From: Bradyrhizobium sp. 4
GTDB lineage: Bacteria > Pseudomonadota > Alphaproteobacteria > Rhizobiales > Xanthobacteraceae
Assembly: GCF_023100905.1 (NCBI RefSeq)
Contig: NZ_CP064686.1
Location: 3,038,001 to 3,102,000, forward strand
DNA: 64,000 nucleotides
Direction: 5' to 3'
The position numbers and the translations under genes were made by a program. A model generated the notes under the pieces. The model was given only the letters and a program-made list of their open reading frames with translations, was not told the origin of the DNA and did not search any database. The stretch's first letter is position 1. Every line of letters begins with the position of its first letter. Of the stretch, positions 1 to 8,325 are shown one piece after another.

Positions 1-32
1 TGCTTCAGGATGTGCTCTCAAAAAAGCTCTGA
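1..32 (+). CDS. IS3 OrfA, C-terminal end (partial)
   Basis: Frame 3 reads LQDVLSKKL and then the tga stop at 30-32, a typical OrfA tail. The heptamer aaaaaag at 20-26 lies just before the stop. A -1 slip there moves ribosomes into the OrfB frame, which is open across this region, so the functional transposase is probably an OrfAB fusion. The gene starts before the window. Confidence 0.7.
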   Translation, partial: LQDVLSKKL

Positions 33-64
33 GGCCTGGCCGCAAGCGCGAGCTTGTCGACAAG

Positions 65-865
65 GTGCGAAGTGACTGGAAGGTGTCAGTCAGGCGGGCC
101 TGCTCCACGCTTCGGGTTGATCGCGCTCTTTACGTCTACAAGTCGAAGCGCGGCGACCAGGCCGCTCTCAAACACCGGATCAAGGACATCTGCGCGACGC
201 GGGTGAGATACGGCTATCGGCGCATTCATGTGCTGCTGCAACGGGAGGGCTGGGCCGTTAACGTCAAACGGGTCTATCGCCTGTACCGGGAATTGAGCCT
301 GCAATTACGCAACAAAACGCCCAAGCGCCGCGTCAAGGCCAAGTTGCGAGAAGATCGAACCGATGCCAAACAGATCAACGAGACCTGGGCCATGGACTTC
401 GTTCACGACCAGCTGGCCACCGGCCGCAAACTCCGCGTGCTGACGATTGTCGACATCTTCAGCCGCTTCTCGCCGGCGGCCGATCCGCGGTTCAGCTATC
501 GAGGCGAGGACGTTGTGCTGACTCTGGAGCGCATCTGCAAAACCGTCGGTTACCCGAAGAGCATTCGTGTGGATCAGGGATCGGAGTTCATCTCCCGCGA
601 TCTCGACATCTGGGCTTATCAAAGAGGCGTTGTGCTCGACTTCTCACGTCCCGGCAAGCCGACGGACAATACCTTCATCGAATCCTTCAACGGCAAGTTC
701 AGAACCGAATGCCTGAACATGCACTGGTTCCTGAGCCTTGACGACGCCCGGCAGAAAATGGAGGATTGGCGTAGAGACTACAACGAAGTCCGGCCCCATA
801 GCGCGATCGGCAACAAGGCGCCGATATCGCTGTTGAATGGCTCATCGGCGCCCCCGCCGGCATGA
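65..865 (+). CDS. IS3-family transposase OrfB (DDE integrase core)
   Basis: This is the catalytic part of the IS3 transposase, which cuts and joins the element ends. An HTH_21-like segment lies at residues 40-80 and the rve core at about 100-255. The DDE triad is visible: D111 (in AMDFVHD), D170 (in RVDQGSEF) and E206 (in FIESFNGKF), with the 35-residue gap between the second D and E that is usual for IS3. The GTG at 65 is only nominal, because the frame is open upstream to the slippery site and expression by frameshift from OrfA is expected. Length and motifs look intact, so this copy could be active. Confidence 0.9.
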   Translation: MRSDWKVSVRRACSTLRVDRALYVYKSKRGDQAALKHRIKDICATRVRYGYRRIHVLLQREGWAVNVKRVYRLYRELSLQLRNKTPKRRVKAKLREDRTDAKQINETWAMDFVHDQLATGRKLRVLTIVDIFSRFSPAADPRFSYRGEDVVLTLERICKTVGYPKSIRVDQGSEFISRDLDIWAYQRGVVLDFSRPGKPTDNTFIESFNGKFRTECLNMHWFLSLDDARQKMEDWRRDYNEVRPHSAIGNKAPISLLNGSSAPPPA

Positions 866-919
866 GCTAAACCCCGGAAAATTCCAGCATCAGCTGGCCT
901 AGTTTTGGGGAGCACTTCA

Positions 920-1251
920 CGGACGGTGCCGCTCCTCAACAGGACGGACAAATTTTCCGGTGTCATGAGCTTGACCGCGAGATCGTCGGCAATTGTCGCA
1001 CCGAATGCGTTGACTGCCATTCGTTCAAACGGCTGCACCGGCCGCTTTCGGCCAATTCGGTCGAGATAAGCGGACACAACCTGATCGACTACCGAATGAC
1101 GGAGGCGCGGAAGATTAGTCCGGGCCATCACCTGAGCGGCATCTCCGCTTCGCACCGCCGAAACTAGGCCCAGGACCGAAACGAAGGCTGATCCGGCGTA
1201 GATGAAGAGGCAGATCAGGAACGCCGCCAGGATGCCAATGAGCCACCTCAT
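920..1251 (-). pseudogene. DUF2939 family protein, 3' end removed by IS3
   Basis: About 110 codons remain of a small membrane-anchored protein. An N-terminal membrane segment (residues 4-33) is followed by the region that marks DUF2939 proteins (DLPRLR..VDQ..SAYL and a PFERM..NA.GATIAD stretch). The frame runs on into the IS3 end at about 919, so the C-terminal part is lost; intact members are usually near 200 residues. The ATG at 1251 (MRWLIG) is preferred over one 21 bases upstream because family members begin MRW. Its function is unknown. Confidence 0.7.
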
Positions 1252-1368
1252 GGAGCGGCAATCATGGTTCAAGGGGATTGTTCCAAGATGCGATCAGCAA
1301 GGGCCTCTGACGCCTCTTACGCGGCTGTTAGCCGAGAAGTTTAATCATGTTATCGTTGGAGGTCGGCA

Positions 1369-1737
1369 ATGCATAAAATGATCGCTGTGGCCGCAATGAG
1401 CGCTGGCTTCTCACTTGCAGCGTGTGGGAGAGACCCAGGGCCTAAAGGAGATCCAGGCGCGCAAGGTCCAGCCGGCCCGCAGGGAGCCCAAGGCATAAGG
1501 AGTGCCTGGACCACAAGGCCCCGCCGGCGCGCAGGGGCCTCAAGGCCCGCAGGGTCCGGCGAAAAGGGAGACAAGGGTGATCCGGCGACGGTCAACATCC
1601 GAGCGGTTCAGGCCGACGGCACAGTCAATTGCGATAGCAGCGAAGCACTAGTTTCCGTGTTCTGCCCGAGTGGCGGTGCCGCGGACGGGGCGAAGTGCGT
1701 GACCTCTCCAACGCTTGGGCTTTGCATGAAAAAGTGA
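1369..1737 (+). CDS. Collagen-like lipoprotein with two compensating frameshifts
   Basis: A short secreted lipoprotein. The signal peptide ends in a lipobox-like SLAAC, with Cys at residue 19. Gly-X-Y repeats start at GPKGDPGAQGP, are interrupted for about 18 residues by an arginine-rich stretch, and resume at GEKGDKGDP before a C-terminal cysteine-containing tail. In the interrupted part (about 1508-1557) the neighbouring frame reads perfect collagen triplets (GPQGPAGAQGPQ), so two opposite indels bracket it and the ORF stays open. A ggagg ribosome site lies 6 bases before the ATG. Proteins of this type are frequent in Bradyrhizobium; their role is unknown. Confidence 0.7.
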   Translation: MHKMIAVAAMSAGFSLAACGRDPGPKGDPGAQGPAGPQGAQGIRSAWTTRPRRRAGASRPAGSGEKGDKGDPATVNIRAVQADGTVNCDSSEALVSVFCPSGGAADGAKCVTSPTLGLCMKK

Positions 1738-1930
1738 GTAGCCGTTCCCGGACATGGGCCTTTTGCTGCGAAGCGCGAGGAGCGCTGCACAAAGACGCAG
1801 ACGTATCGGCCGCCTCTAGAATCGCACTATGCTGACTCAGCCAAACCTTACGGGGAAAGCAGGGAATGGTTAGGCCCGGCGCATTTCCGGACTAGGACGC
1901 GTCGGGCCGCGACTCCGCAATCGCGCACAA

Positions 1931-2044
1931 CTACGGAAGGCACGTGGCAATAGCGAGAACGATGTCGGCGCCGAAATCTCCCGAATACACCGAAATCAGA
2001 AATCCCGCGGCCAGAGCAGCTACAATCACTTTGAGTGTCAGCAT
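1931..2044 (-). CDS. Small single-span membrane protein (37 aa)
   Basis: A 37-codon reading frame encodes MLTLKVIVAALAAGFLISVY followed by a short acidic and hydrophobic tail ending CLP. One transmembrane helix is likely at residues 3-20. A tggagat ribosome site sits 8-9 bases before the ATG. The codon pattern and hydrophobic design resemble the many short membrane proteins of Bradyrhizobium genomes. I do not recognise a function. Confidence 0.45.
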   Translation of the reverse strand: MLTLKVIVAALAAGFLISVYSGDFGADIVLAIATCLP

Positions 2045-2475
2045 TTGACATCTCCACTTAAGTCGCGAGAACCAATGTGGGCTCGGTCTGTTTCCGGGCT
2101 GCTTCGCGGGGTTCAGCAGACAGTTTCATTCACTGAGTTGTTATCCCGGGCGTGCCGCGGTCCAGCCTAGCGGCCCTCAAGCCAACAAGCCCCTGCCGGT
2201 GCACTCGACCAGGGCTGCGCAGGTGGATTGCGCGAGGCTCAGATGTGAGGTGTCGCCCCAAGACCCTGCGAAAGCTAATTCACATACTGAAATGCAGAGG
2301 CCTGAAAAATGCGGCACCGTCCACACTCTAACGTTGGCAGTCTACGGAAGCCCCCTTCCCACGGAGCCAGCCAGCGTGCGAGTCGCGGCCCTCCAACAGG
2401 ACCGCGCCCGCGTGCCAACTCGCGGCCCGCGCAGGTGTGGCTTGGCACTGAGTTGTTCGCGCTGATCAAAAGTCC
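2045..2475. other. Intergenic stretch without a supported gene
   Basis: Several short frames cross this segment but all are arginine/proline/cysteine-rich with no ribosome site and no family resemblance. I see no RNA gene or clear terminator. Confidence 0.5.
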
Positions 2476-3168
2476 ATGCGCTGTCATGTCTTCACGCTCG
2501 ACGACTGGGGCACAACACTGGAAGTGCAAGAGATTGAGTGCGTTGGCCCGGGAGATGCTCTTCAGCTAGGCTCAGTTGCCGCGTTAAAAGATCGGGTCGA
2601 AGTTTGGTGCGGTTCCCGGCGGCTCGCTTGTTATGAGCCGGATCGCAGTCGAGTGAGGCCGCTGCTGCGTCTGAGCGAACTCTTGACGGTGGCCGAGGGC
2701 CGCGTTCTCAAAGGCGAGCAACACATCGCCCACCAGGAAAAGCTGATCGCTCGGCTCAAGCGCGAGGGACGCGAGCTCACACTTGCGTTTTCCATTTTGG
2801 ACACATTGATCGAAGTCCAAAAAGGCTTACTCACAGGGAGCTGGCAAAACGGTCGAGCCAGAGATCTCGACCTGTTGCCGCCAGCGACGATCACCGTCGG
2901 ACGCCCCGTCTACCTTCTAAGCCCATGCGTGACTCGTCAATCGCAGTGGCACGAACCGCCCGGACTAGCGGCCGACTTCCCGCTGTTGGAGGTGATTGTT
3001 CGTCCACAGGGATGCGTGCCGCTTCAGTTTTCGTTGCGCCAAGATCACCCCAATGCGGTGCTCGCTCGGCTGGACACTTCCCCGGCGCATGTCCCGGCGG
3101 CTGGCGGCACCTGCGAGACGTTAGCGCCCCTGTGCTATCTCACGTGCATTTTCTCGACGATCGCATAG
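2476..3168 (+). CDS. Hypothetical protein, probably chimeric
   Basis: The first 57 residues look like a small alpha/beta domain (TLEVQEIEC, then VEVWCGSRRLA). Residues 65-120 look like a separate helical small-protein type with charged heptads (EGRVLKGEQHIAHQEKLIA, RLKREGRELT). From about residue 135 the sequence loses this character and becomes proline/cysteine-rich, as if read past an original stop. It may be a fusion of two short genes or a decayed gene with an accidental tail. No catalytic motif is visible. The start codon is the first ATG and lacks a strong ribosome site. Confidence 0.4.
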   Translation: MRCHVFTLDDWGTTLEVQEIECVGPGDALQLGSVAALKDRVEVWCGSRRLACYEPDRSRVRPLLRLSELLTVAEGRVLKGEQHIAHQEKLIARLKREGRELTLAFSILDTLIEVQKGLLTGSWQNGRARDLDLLPPATITVGRPVYLLSPCVTRQSQWHEPPGLAADFPLLEVIVRPQGCVPLQFSLRQDHPNAVLARLDTSPAHVPAAGGTCETLAPLCYLTCIFSTIA

Positions 3169-3377
3169 AGCAGCATGAAAATCGGCAAGAAGACGAAGAA
3201 CCAAACGGCCTCCGGTTCGTGCCGGGAAAATTCGCGGTTGGGATCTGTTTCAGTGCCGAACGGGACAGGTGGCACAGGCGGCTTTGGACGCCTGCGTTTT
3301 ACCGCTCGGCTTAGCAGCCGTCGAATCGCTGGTTCGTCCGACGGCGGATCGCTTGCGCGTCGGCTCTGGTTCGTCAC
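3135..3377 (-). CDS. Small C-tail-anchored membrane protein
   Basis: An 80-residue frame with a basic, proline-rich N-terminal half and one clear hydrophobic helix near the C-terminus (VWFFVFLPIFMLLYAIVE), followed by a short basic end. This layout suggests a tail-anchored inner-membrane protein. It lies directly downstream of another short minus-strand frame (3382-3600), 4 bases apart, so the two may be co-transcribed. Its 3' end overlaps the dubious tail of the 2476-3168 gene on the other strand. Function unknown. Confidence 0.4.
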   Translation of the reverse strand: MTNQSRRASDPPSDEPAIRRLLSRAVKRRRPKPPVPPVPFGTETDPNREFSRHEPEAVWFFVFLPIFMLLYAIVEKMHVR

Positions 3378-3381
3378 GACT

Positions 3382-3600
3382 TTAGACCGCGAACATCAGC
3401 GGGTATTTGCGGACCAGTTCGAGGTCAACATAGCCGGCGGCATTGATCCACTCGTGGGGACAGTAAACGAGCGAGCCGGGGTCGAGCTCCAGGCCATCCC
3501 GTTTTATTGCCTCGCCCGTCCCCAGTCGGCCGGCCCATTGTCTCCGTCCGTTTGGATCAGGGCGCATCGCGTCGAACACGGCGGTGTCGTTCTTCGTCAT
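3382..3600 (-). CDS. Hypothetical protein (72 aa)
   Basis: A short soluble protein with balanced composition and GC-rich third positions, including a WINAAGYVDLELVRKYP segment. No membrane segment or known motif is seen. A weak ctgga element precedes the ATG. It probably forms a two-gene unit with the membrane protein immediately downstream. Confidence 0.4.
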   Translation of the reverse strand: MTKNDTAVFDAMRPDPNGRRQWAGRLGTGEAIKRDGLELDPGSLVYCPHEWINAAGYVDLELVRKYPLMFAV

Positions 3601-3866
3601 GGCAATTCCAGAGGTGTTGAAACCAATCTTTACGAAATGACCTGACTAGACGCGGGTGTTCTCGCCGACAAGTGACATTCGCTTTTGCAGTTGCTCACCT
3701 CAAGCCGCATAGGTCGTGCTGAGCGTCTTCCCTGACTTCGCGCGGTCCCTCAGTTCGGCTGTTGCTCTTCTTCGTTCTCTCGATGCTGAACTCCTGAGCA
3801 TCGTTGCCCTTCGCTACGCGTTAGCTTAGCGGCGAGCATGGTCGCGCTCCTGATCGACACGCCCGC

Positions 3867-4763
3867 TCAATTAATAAATCGAACAGCAAGCATGAGCCGG
3901 TCGCGCTGGATTGGCGGCGTGGCTCGGTGGTAACATGACGTGTCCTGGACGAAGCCGGTGCCTGCTTCGCCTTCAATCATGATTTCGTTCTCTACGCCAA
4001 ATTGCTTATGCACGCTCGCTTCGCTTGCAGACGCCGAGCCGAAGAGCATACGAAGGGGCTTGCGCTTGTGTGAGCGCTTCATCATGACATGCGCGCCAGA
4101 GTTACGGTCGGTATCGGTTATATAGAAGTTTGCGTACACGAAATTGTATCCATCGACGTCATAATGGTAGTCGAGAACGTTTTGATGCCTCAGCCGTCGG
4201 CGCTCCTCCTCGGAAAAATCGGACGCGAAGCTCCAGCCGAGAATCGTCAATACTTTATGCGGTTCGTGCCCCAGATAAGTTCCCACGATGGCTCGGAGGA
4301 CGGGGTCATCGACGATGGCCTGCACAGCAGGACAGCGGGTCGGGTTGCTAATGCCAGCGATTGGCGCGGATCTCCCGTCGGGAGCTTTGCCTCGGATGAC
4401 GTCCGAATATCGGAACGTCGGGCCATCCGAATCGTAATTGGTGTGGAGCGGCTCCTTGCGTGCAAAGGTGTCAATTTCATTTACTATATGCGCGGGGAGG
4501 TTCAAACCTATGAACACCGCCTCTTCGGAGATGGTCGAAGCAATCTGATCGACATTCTGGTCGGGAAACAATGTAGAGCTTCCGTTCTGTTGCACGGAAA
4601 CCCGACGATCCATCAGTCGTCTTGCGCCACCATAGACCGAACGGACCGTCCAGAATCGGCCCAGGGCGTATTGAATGTCACCTTTGACAATTCTCGCTGC
4701 TATCCCACGGAGATTCACGTCGGCCTCCCTGTCTTTAATTATCGCTCTAATTGATAGCACCAC
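3867..4763 (-). CDS. Phytanoyl-CoA dioxygenase (PhyH)-like Fe(II)/2-oxoglutarate oxygenase
   Basis: Predicted non-haem iron oxygenase that would couple 2-oxoglutarate decarboxylation to hydroxylation of an unknown substrate. The iron-binding facial triad is visible: H200 and D202 in the HYDVDG motif and H279 in CYHRA, with R287 or R289 placed to hold 2-oxoglutarate. The segment between (FYITDTDRNSGAHVMMKRSH) is the usual strand-turn of PhyH proteins. At 298 residues it has normal length. The gene stands alone, with no neighbour that names a substrate; similar proteins occur near polysaccharide and secondary-metabolite genes. AT-richer sequence around it may mean transfer. Confidence 0.75.
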   Translation of the reverse strand: MVLSIRAIIKDREADVNLRGIAARIVKGDIQYALGRFWTVRSVYGGARRLMDRRVSVQQNGSSTLFPDQNVDQIASTISEEAVFIGLNLPAHIVNEIDTFARKEPLHTNYDSDGPTFRYSDVIRGKAPDGRSAPIAGISNPTRCPAVQAIVDDPVLRAIVGTYLGHEPHKVLTILGWSFASDFSEEERRRLRHQNVLDYHYDVDGYNFVYANFYITDTDRNSGAHVMMKRSHKRKPLRMLFGSASASEASVHKQFGVENEIMIEGEAGTGFVQDTSCYHRATPPIQRDRLMLAVRFIN

Positions 4764-5292
4764 CGACTATCAGTGCTTTGCCCGGTGGAAGGGGGAACGC
4801 TCACAATGAACTGGCGAGCGGTGCAAAGGAGCGGCTAAGAGGCTGGAGTTTCCGTTAGTTCAGGATCATTTACCTTCAGGCGCGTGGCAGGCCCCGAGTA
4901 AGGAGCTGCGGGCGAGCCTTCTTCAGATCGGTCGCCACTTTTATCTTCTCTCTCAAAACGAGGATTTCGGAATATTCCTTTTTGGATCTCTGGCGGGGTG
5001 CGAACTGCTTCAAGTTGCTGGCGGTCAGTTTCAATATCGCGGCAATATGCCTACTCTGGATGTGCTGCATGGCAACTAAATCCGCTGTTGAAAGTGCGGC
5101 GTCGCTGGAAATAAACAGCCAACAATGCTGTCTTTTTTTTGCAGCGCATCACTGCCAGGCTGGGCGGGTCGCCGCGTTTGGCGATCTAGGTGCCGCAGCA
5201 TCTCGCTCGAGTTCTCCAGGACAACAAGGCTCCGCGGCAGCATCTCTTTGTCCTAAGATCTTCCACCTGCATCCGCATGAGTTGGCGGCGTA
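4764..5292. other. Intergenic stretch with one doubtful ORF
   Basis: A 64-codon minus-strand frame (4876-5070, MQHIQSRHIAAILKLTAS) has plausible amphipathic helices and a basic middle, but no ribosome site and no recognisable family. I do not count it as a gene. Nothing else is seen here. Confidence 0.3.
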
Positions 5293-5529
5293 TCAATAGA
5301 ATGCGACGGCGATACGTTTTTCTTTACGCCAGACGACTGAACAGCGACGTGGGTTACCGTCCGGAATGACAGTCAGCGCGAATTCGTCGGGAATCTTTTC
5401 ATTTCCTGCAATATCAAGGGCGGCACCGTATACAGAGATGCTGCGGATCAAGCAGTTTGCTTTTGAACGGCCGAAGCTGATCGAGCCGGACTTTGGGATG
5501 CGTGTCGAATGAGAACTGTTCTGCTCCAT
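5293..5529 (-). CDS. Small PilZ-domain protein
   Basis: A 78-residue protein matching the core of the short PilZ proteins common in Bradyrhizobiaceae: a CLIRSISVYGAALDI strand (family form: C.VRNLS..GA.L.V), then PDEFALTVIPDG and CSVVWRKEKRIAVAF. PilZ domains bind cyclic di-GMP through an N-terminal RxxxR plus (D/N)xSxxG. Here the basic N-terminal motif is not clear and the second motif reads RSISVYGA, so dinucleotide binding is uncertain. A cggag ribosome site precedes the ATG by 8 bases. Cyclic di-GMP signalling would fit the EPS genes further right. Confidence 0.75.
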   Translation of the reverse strand: MEQNSSHSTRIPKSGSISFGRSKANCLIRSISVYGAALDIAGNEKIPDEFALTVIPDGNPRRCSVVWRKEKRIAVAFY

Positions 5530-5914
5530 TGTTTTTCTCCGAGAAAAGGGTTCGCTCCGCAGAGCGCAAAGTCGATTGTCGTCGCACCTACTGTCTCTAA
5601 ACGTGTTCGTCAGAATCTCGCGAGCCGATCCAGCCGGCGTGGCTTAAATAATGCCATATTAAATGGACTGCTGCATTAAATAAGTTTGGTAAATAGAATT
5701 AAATGTAAATTCAATTGAAATTAGGGACCTTAGGTCGTGGGAATTAGCCCATAGGGAGAATTGGAGGGCTGATAAATAATTGTACGCCAGACCGAAAGTC
5801 GTCCGATGATACGGAAGTAGAGTTCAGATTTCAGACGATTGCCCAGATAGAGCAGGACATCGCTGCGATATGCACGGGGCTGGGAGGCGCTTTCGGGGTC
5901 TGAGGCCAGTTAGG
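5530..5914. other. AT-rich gap and decayed gene copy
   Basis: Bases 5643-5720 are strongly A/T-rich (aattaaatgtaaattcaatt and similar), unlike flanking sequence. From about 5840 the DNA is a decayed copy of the 6593-6745 segment. No intact gene is seen. Confidence 0.5.
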
Positions 5915-5985
5915 CTAACGGGCCAACCGGTGGCGGCGAGCGCGCAGGGAGGGCAAGTGGTGCGATCTTTCGTCAGGCTCGCCCC
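5840..5985 (+). repeat. Degenerate direct repeat of the 6593-6745 gene junction
   Basis: The segment attgcccagatagagcagga is followed, as in 6605-6745, by a stop-and-start junction with tggcggcgag and gtgcgatctttc in the same order. It corresponds to the end of the 70-aa gene and the start of the PepSY-like gene at 6464-6944. Stops and indels show this copy is dead. Confidence 0.6.
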
Positions 5986-6157
5986 GTTCACGGCGTCGAA
6001 CGCGGCGCGACGGAGGATGTGTCAAGCGTAATGGAGGCACACCGCGGGCGCTTCGCTCAGCTTCTTCGACCAGATCTCGAAGATCTGCCAACTCTGAGAG
6101 CTGAGAAGTGAGTTCGCTAAGTCGTTCGGCGTAACGGATTGCGCGAGAGCCTCGCAT
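5915..6157 (-). CDS. Small coiled-coil protein, member of a local paralog family
   Basis: An 80-residue frame whose first 45 residues form a leucine-heptad helix (ERLSELTSQLSELADLRDLV, then EEAERSA). The C-terminal half is arginine-rich and lies antisense to the decayed repeat at 5840-5985, so the true protein may originally have been shorter. A strong ggggagga ribosome site lies 7 bases before the ATG at 6157. Related short proteins are encoded at 10299-10493 and probably 20723-20926. Function unknown. Confidence 0.5.
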   Translation of the reverse strand: MRGSRAIRYAERLSELTSQLSELADLRDLVEEAERSARGVPPLRLTHPPSRRVRRRERGEPDERSHHLPSLRARRHRLAR

Positions 6158-6463
6158 AAATGTCCTCCCCAGCACAAAAAAAAGCACTATCAGGTGGCCT
6201 CAGAGCAAATAGCGCGAGTAGTAAAAGTAGAAGACTACATCGGCAAATAGCGGATTTCAACACCTCAGGCTTAATGGCCTCAGGACTGCGTCCACTCCCT
6301 GGCCAGCCCGTCAATGATCTTGACCTATTTGTCGAAAGCTTGGTTGGGCGCTCGGAGTCAAAAAGGGGCATGGGTGTATAAGCCAGCGTAGAAGTTGCAC
6401 CAACCTTTCAAGTTGCACTAAGCTCATCCGATTAGATCCGAATTGTTTTTGTGGAGTAGCGTC

Positions 6464-6676
6464 ATGTCGAGTGCGATTGAGTTGATTGTGGACGGCTATG
6501 CGAGACTGAAAGACCGCCAGTCGCTTGAGGAGCTGAGGGTGCACCGCCGGCGCCTTGCCGGAGACCTGAAAGCCTGGGCGGGCTTTGACTGCAGGTTGTC
6601 GATTGCGCAGATCGAGCAGGACATCGAGGCCATCGAGGCGGGCCTGGAGACGTTGTCGGGACCGGTCGGCGGTTAA
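6464..6676 (+). CDS. Conserved small helical protein (70 aa)
   Basis: A short, charged, all-helical protein (MSSAIELIVDGYARLKDRQS, then two helices ending IEAIEAGLETL). The ATG at 6464 with gtggag 7 bases before it is chosen over an upstream TTG. This looks like a small-protein type I associate with Bradyrhizobium, with no known role. It is followed after 43 bases by the PepSY-like gene on the same strand, and a decayed copy of this junction occurs at 5840-5985. Confidence 0.65.
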   Translation: MSSAIELIVDGYARLKDRQSLEELRVHRRRLAGDLKAWAGFDCRLSIAQIEQDIEAIEAGLETLSGPVGG

Positions 6677-6719
6677 GCTAAGGCGCCAATCCGATGGCGG
6701 CGAGTGCGCAAGGAGCCAA

Positions 6720-6944
6720 GTGCTGCGATCTTTCATCATGGCTGCCCTCGCACTGGTCTGGGGATCCTCGTCCGCGCTCAGCCTGACGTCGGAGGAGATC
6801 ATCGCTAAGCTTCGCGCCGCCGGCTATTCGCACATCCAGGAACTACCAGCCGGAAAGATAAAGACCTACAAGGCCGTCAAGGAAGGCACCGCGCGCTCGC
6901 TAATCGTCGACAGCACCGGCCACATCGCAGAGGTGGCGAGATAG
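6720..6944 (+). CDS. Exported PepSY-like small protein
   Basis: A 74-residue protein with a short signal peptide (LRSFIMAALALVWGSSSALS) and a single PepSY-like fold: an LTSEEIIAKLRAAGYSHIQEL helix-strand, then strands ending SLIVDSTGHIAEV. PepSY domains usually bind or inhibit partner proteins in the periplasm. The GTG start at 6720 is supported by aaggag 4 bases upstream; an in-frame ATG at 6738 would shorten the signal sequence. Confidence 0.65.
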   Translation: MLRSFIMAALALVWGSSSALSLTSEEIIAKLRAAGYSHIQELPAGKIKTYKAVKEGTARSLIVDSTGHIAEVAR

Positions 6945-7351
6945 CTAAACGGGCAGACGAAGCCAGACGTCTTTACTGGACAGTGTGCCGGTTGGCGTCG
7001 CAATCTCCATATCGACGACGCGAAACGAGCCATGACTTTCGTAAACGTAGCGAAGATGCCAGACCGGCCGGGTTCCGGCGAGATGGCGAGATCGTCCAAG
7101 GCAGACGCGACGTATCGAACGGCATCGCGTCGCTCAACCGAGGCGGAGAACATCGCCTCTATCAGCGCGGCCAGGCTCATGCCGCCGACCAGCATGGCTC
7201 GTGCCGTTTCGTCGCCGTAAGTAAGCCGGAGCGCGGTCACGACTGCCGCAATAGCGTCGGGTTCTTCAGAGCCACGGTAGATCCGCTTCGCCCAGCAAAA
7301 CCATAATGCGGATTCCGCCCTTTCGTGCAACCGGCATCGATTCGCGGTCAA
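6866..7351 (-). CDS. Hypothetical protein, probably extended or degraded at the C-terminus
   Basis: The central part (about residues 25-95) has natural composition, with a helical GDETARAMLVGGMSLAALIE stretch followed by RRDAVRYVASALDDLAI. The last ~55 residues run antisense to the PepSY-like gene at 6720-6944 and look non-coding, so the original stop seems to have been lost. No motif is recognised and no strong ribosome site is seen. Confidence 0.3.
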   Translation of the reverse strand: MTANRCRLHERAESALWFCWAKRIYRGSEEPDAIAAVVTALRLTYGDETARAMLVGGMSLAALIEAMFSASVERRDAVRYVASALDDLAISPEPGRSGIFATFTKVMARFASSIWRLRRQPAHCPVKTSGFVCPFSYLATSAMWPVLSTISERAVPSLTAL

Positions 7352-7913
7352 CTATCTCAATGGCTAAATGCCCAGAGCGAGCCGCTCCTGCGAAGCTCGA
7401 TCAGCGGATCAGACGGGAAAGCTACGGCTGGAGACGCTTGAGCCGTTCTCACGGTCCTCCGACTCTGAGGCGCCAACGACAGGGCGTACCTTGAGGGGCG
7501 CTCGCGAAGGCCGCAGCGGGAGGTTAAATCGCTGCGGCCCACGCGTCGTCAAATGACGCCGGGTAAAAACACCAAGTGAAATATGCAGCCAGCCCCGGTA
7601 ACAAAAATTCTGCCGCACTTGTCTGTTTTGCAAACACAATTTGGTGGAACCGAAATACATCTAGCGGGCATTCTGTTCCGAGGGCGGAACAATTCTGGTT
7701 TTCTACCGCTGCGAAGGGAGGGGGCGCTGCACAGAGACCCAGTCAATCTAGCCGGTGGGGACCCCGCTACTGGAATTACGCCGATAGGACCACTGCGGAC
7801 GCAAGAGTTGCCTTGAGTCCTCAGCCCCTCGCTGAAATTAAGCTTTCCGGCGGGTTCTTTTTGACTGTGCGGGATTGAGCGCGTTCACATCCATAATGTT
7901 GATGGAGACGAGC
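7352..7913. other. Intergenic stretch without a supported gene
   Basis: Only short arginine/serine-rich frames occur, with no ribosome sites. I see no RNA gene, repeat or convincing terminator. Confidence 0.45.
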
Positions 7914-7997
7914 GTGATCAGTTGGCTGTTAGTCATCATAATCGCGGCCAGCGTTGCGGTCCTGATAGCTCACGCGATTGACGCCATCCGCTCCTGA
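7914..7997 (+). CDS. Very small membrane peptide (27 aa)
   Basis: The frame encodes a single hydrophobic helix, ISWLLVIIIAASVAVLIAHA, and a short polar end IDAIRS. A ggag motif is 6 bases before the GTG at 7914. In-frame ATGs at 7896 and 7902 would add up to six residues but have no ribosome site. Such one-helix peptides are frequent in Bradyrhizobium; role unknown. The 328 bases after it (7998-8325) hold no supported gene. Confidence 0.4.
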   Translation: MISWLLVIIIAASVAVLIAHAIDAIRS

Positions 7998-8325
7998 AGA
8001 CGAGCGCACCGGCGGAAAGTGGCACCCAATCTGATGACAATTTGAAGAACGGAGCATCAGTCAGCTTGCTTGTAACGATCCGAAGTGGAGATACGGTTCT
8101 AGACTGATAAGGATTGTCGCCAAACATTACCAGTCGTGCACGGCGGTTCACTTGGACCCATCTCGCGCGACTGCCGCGGAATGCCCGGCCGCTTCGACGC
8201 CCCCGCCGGGATTGTCCGGTCCGGGCCAACCCGGCACAGCAGCAACTCGGACGTCGGGGGGAGTTGTTCGTCTTCAATGCGAGCCAACGGTCAACCTTTC
8301 GGCCCTTCCGGCAACTTAGGGCGCA

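Larger units (their letters stand above)
1..919 (+). mobile_element. IS3-family insertion sequence, right part
   Basis: The window opens inside an IS3-family element. Visible are the last codons of OrfA, an A6G slippery heptamer at 20-26, the whole OrfB transposase, and a right end closing with gttttggggagcacttca at about 919. IS3 elements typically end in CA (TG on the other strand), and the minus-strand reading from 919 begins tgaagtgctcccc. Immediately right of 919 the sequence continues as a DUF2939 gene read on the minus strand, so the element sits inside that gene. The left end and the target duplication lie outside the window. Confidence 0.85.
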
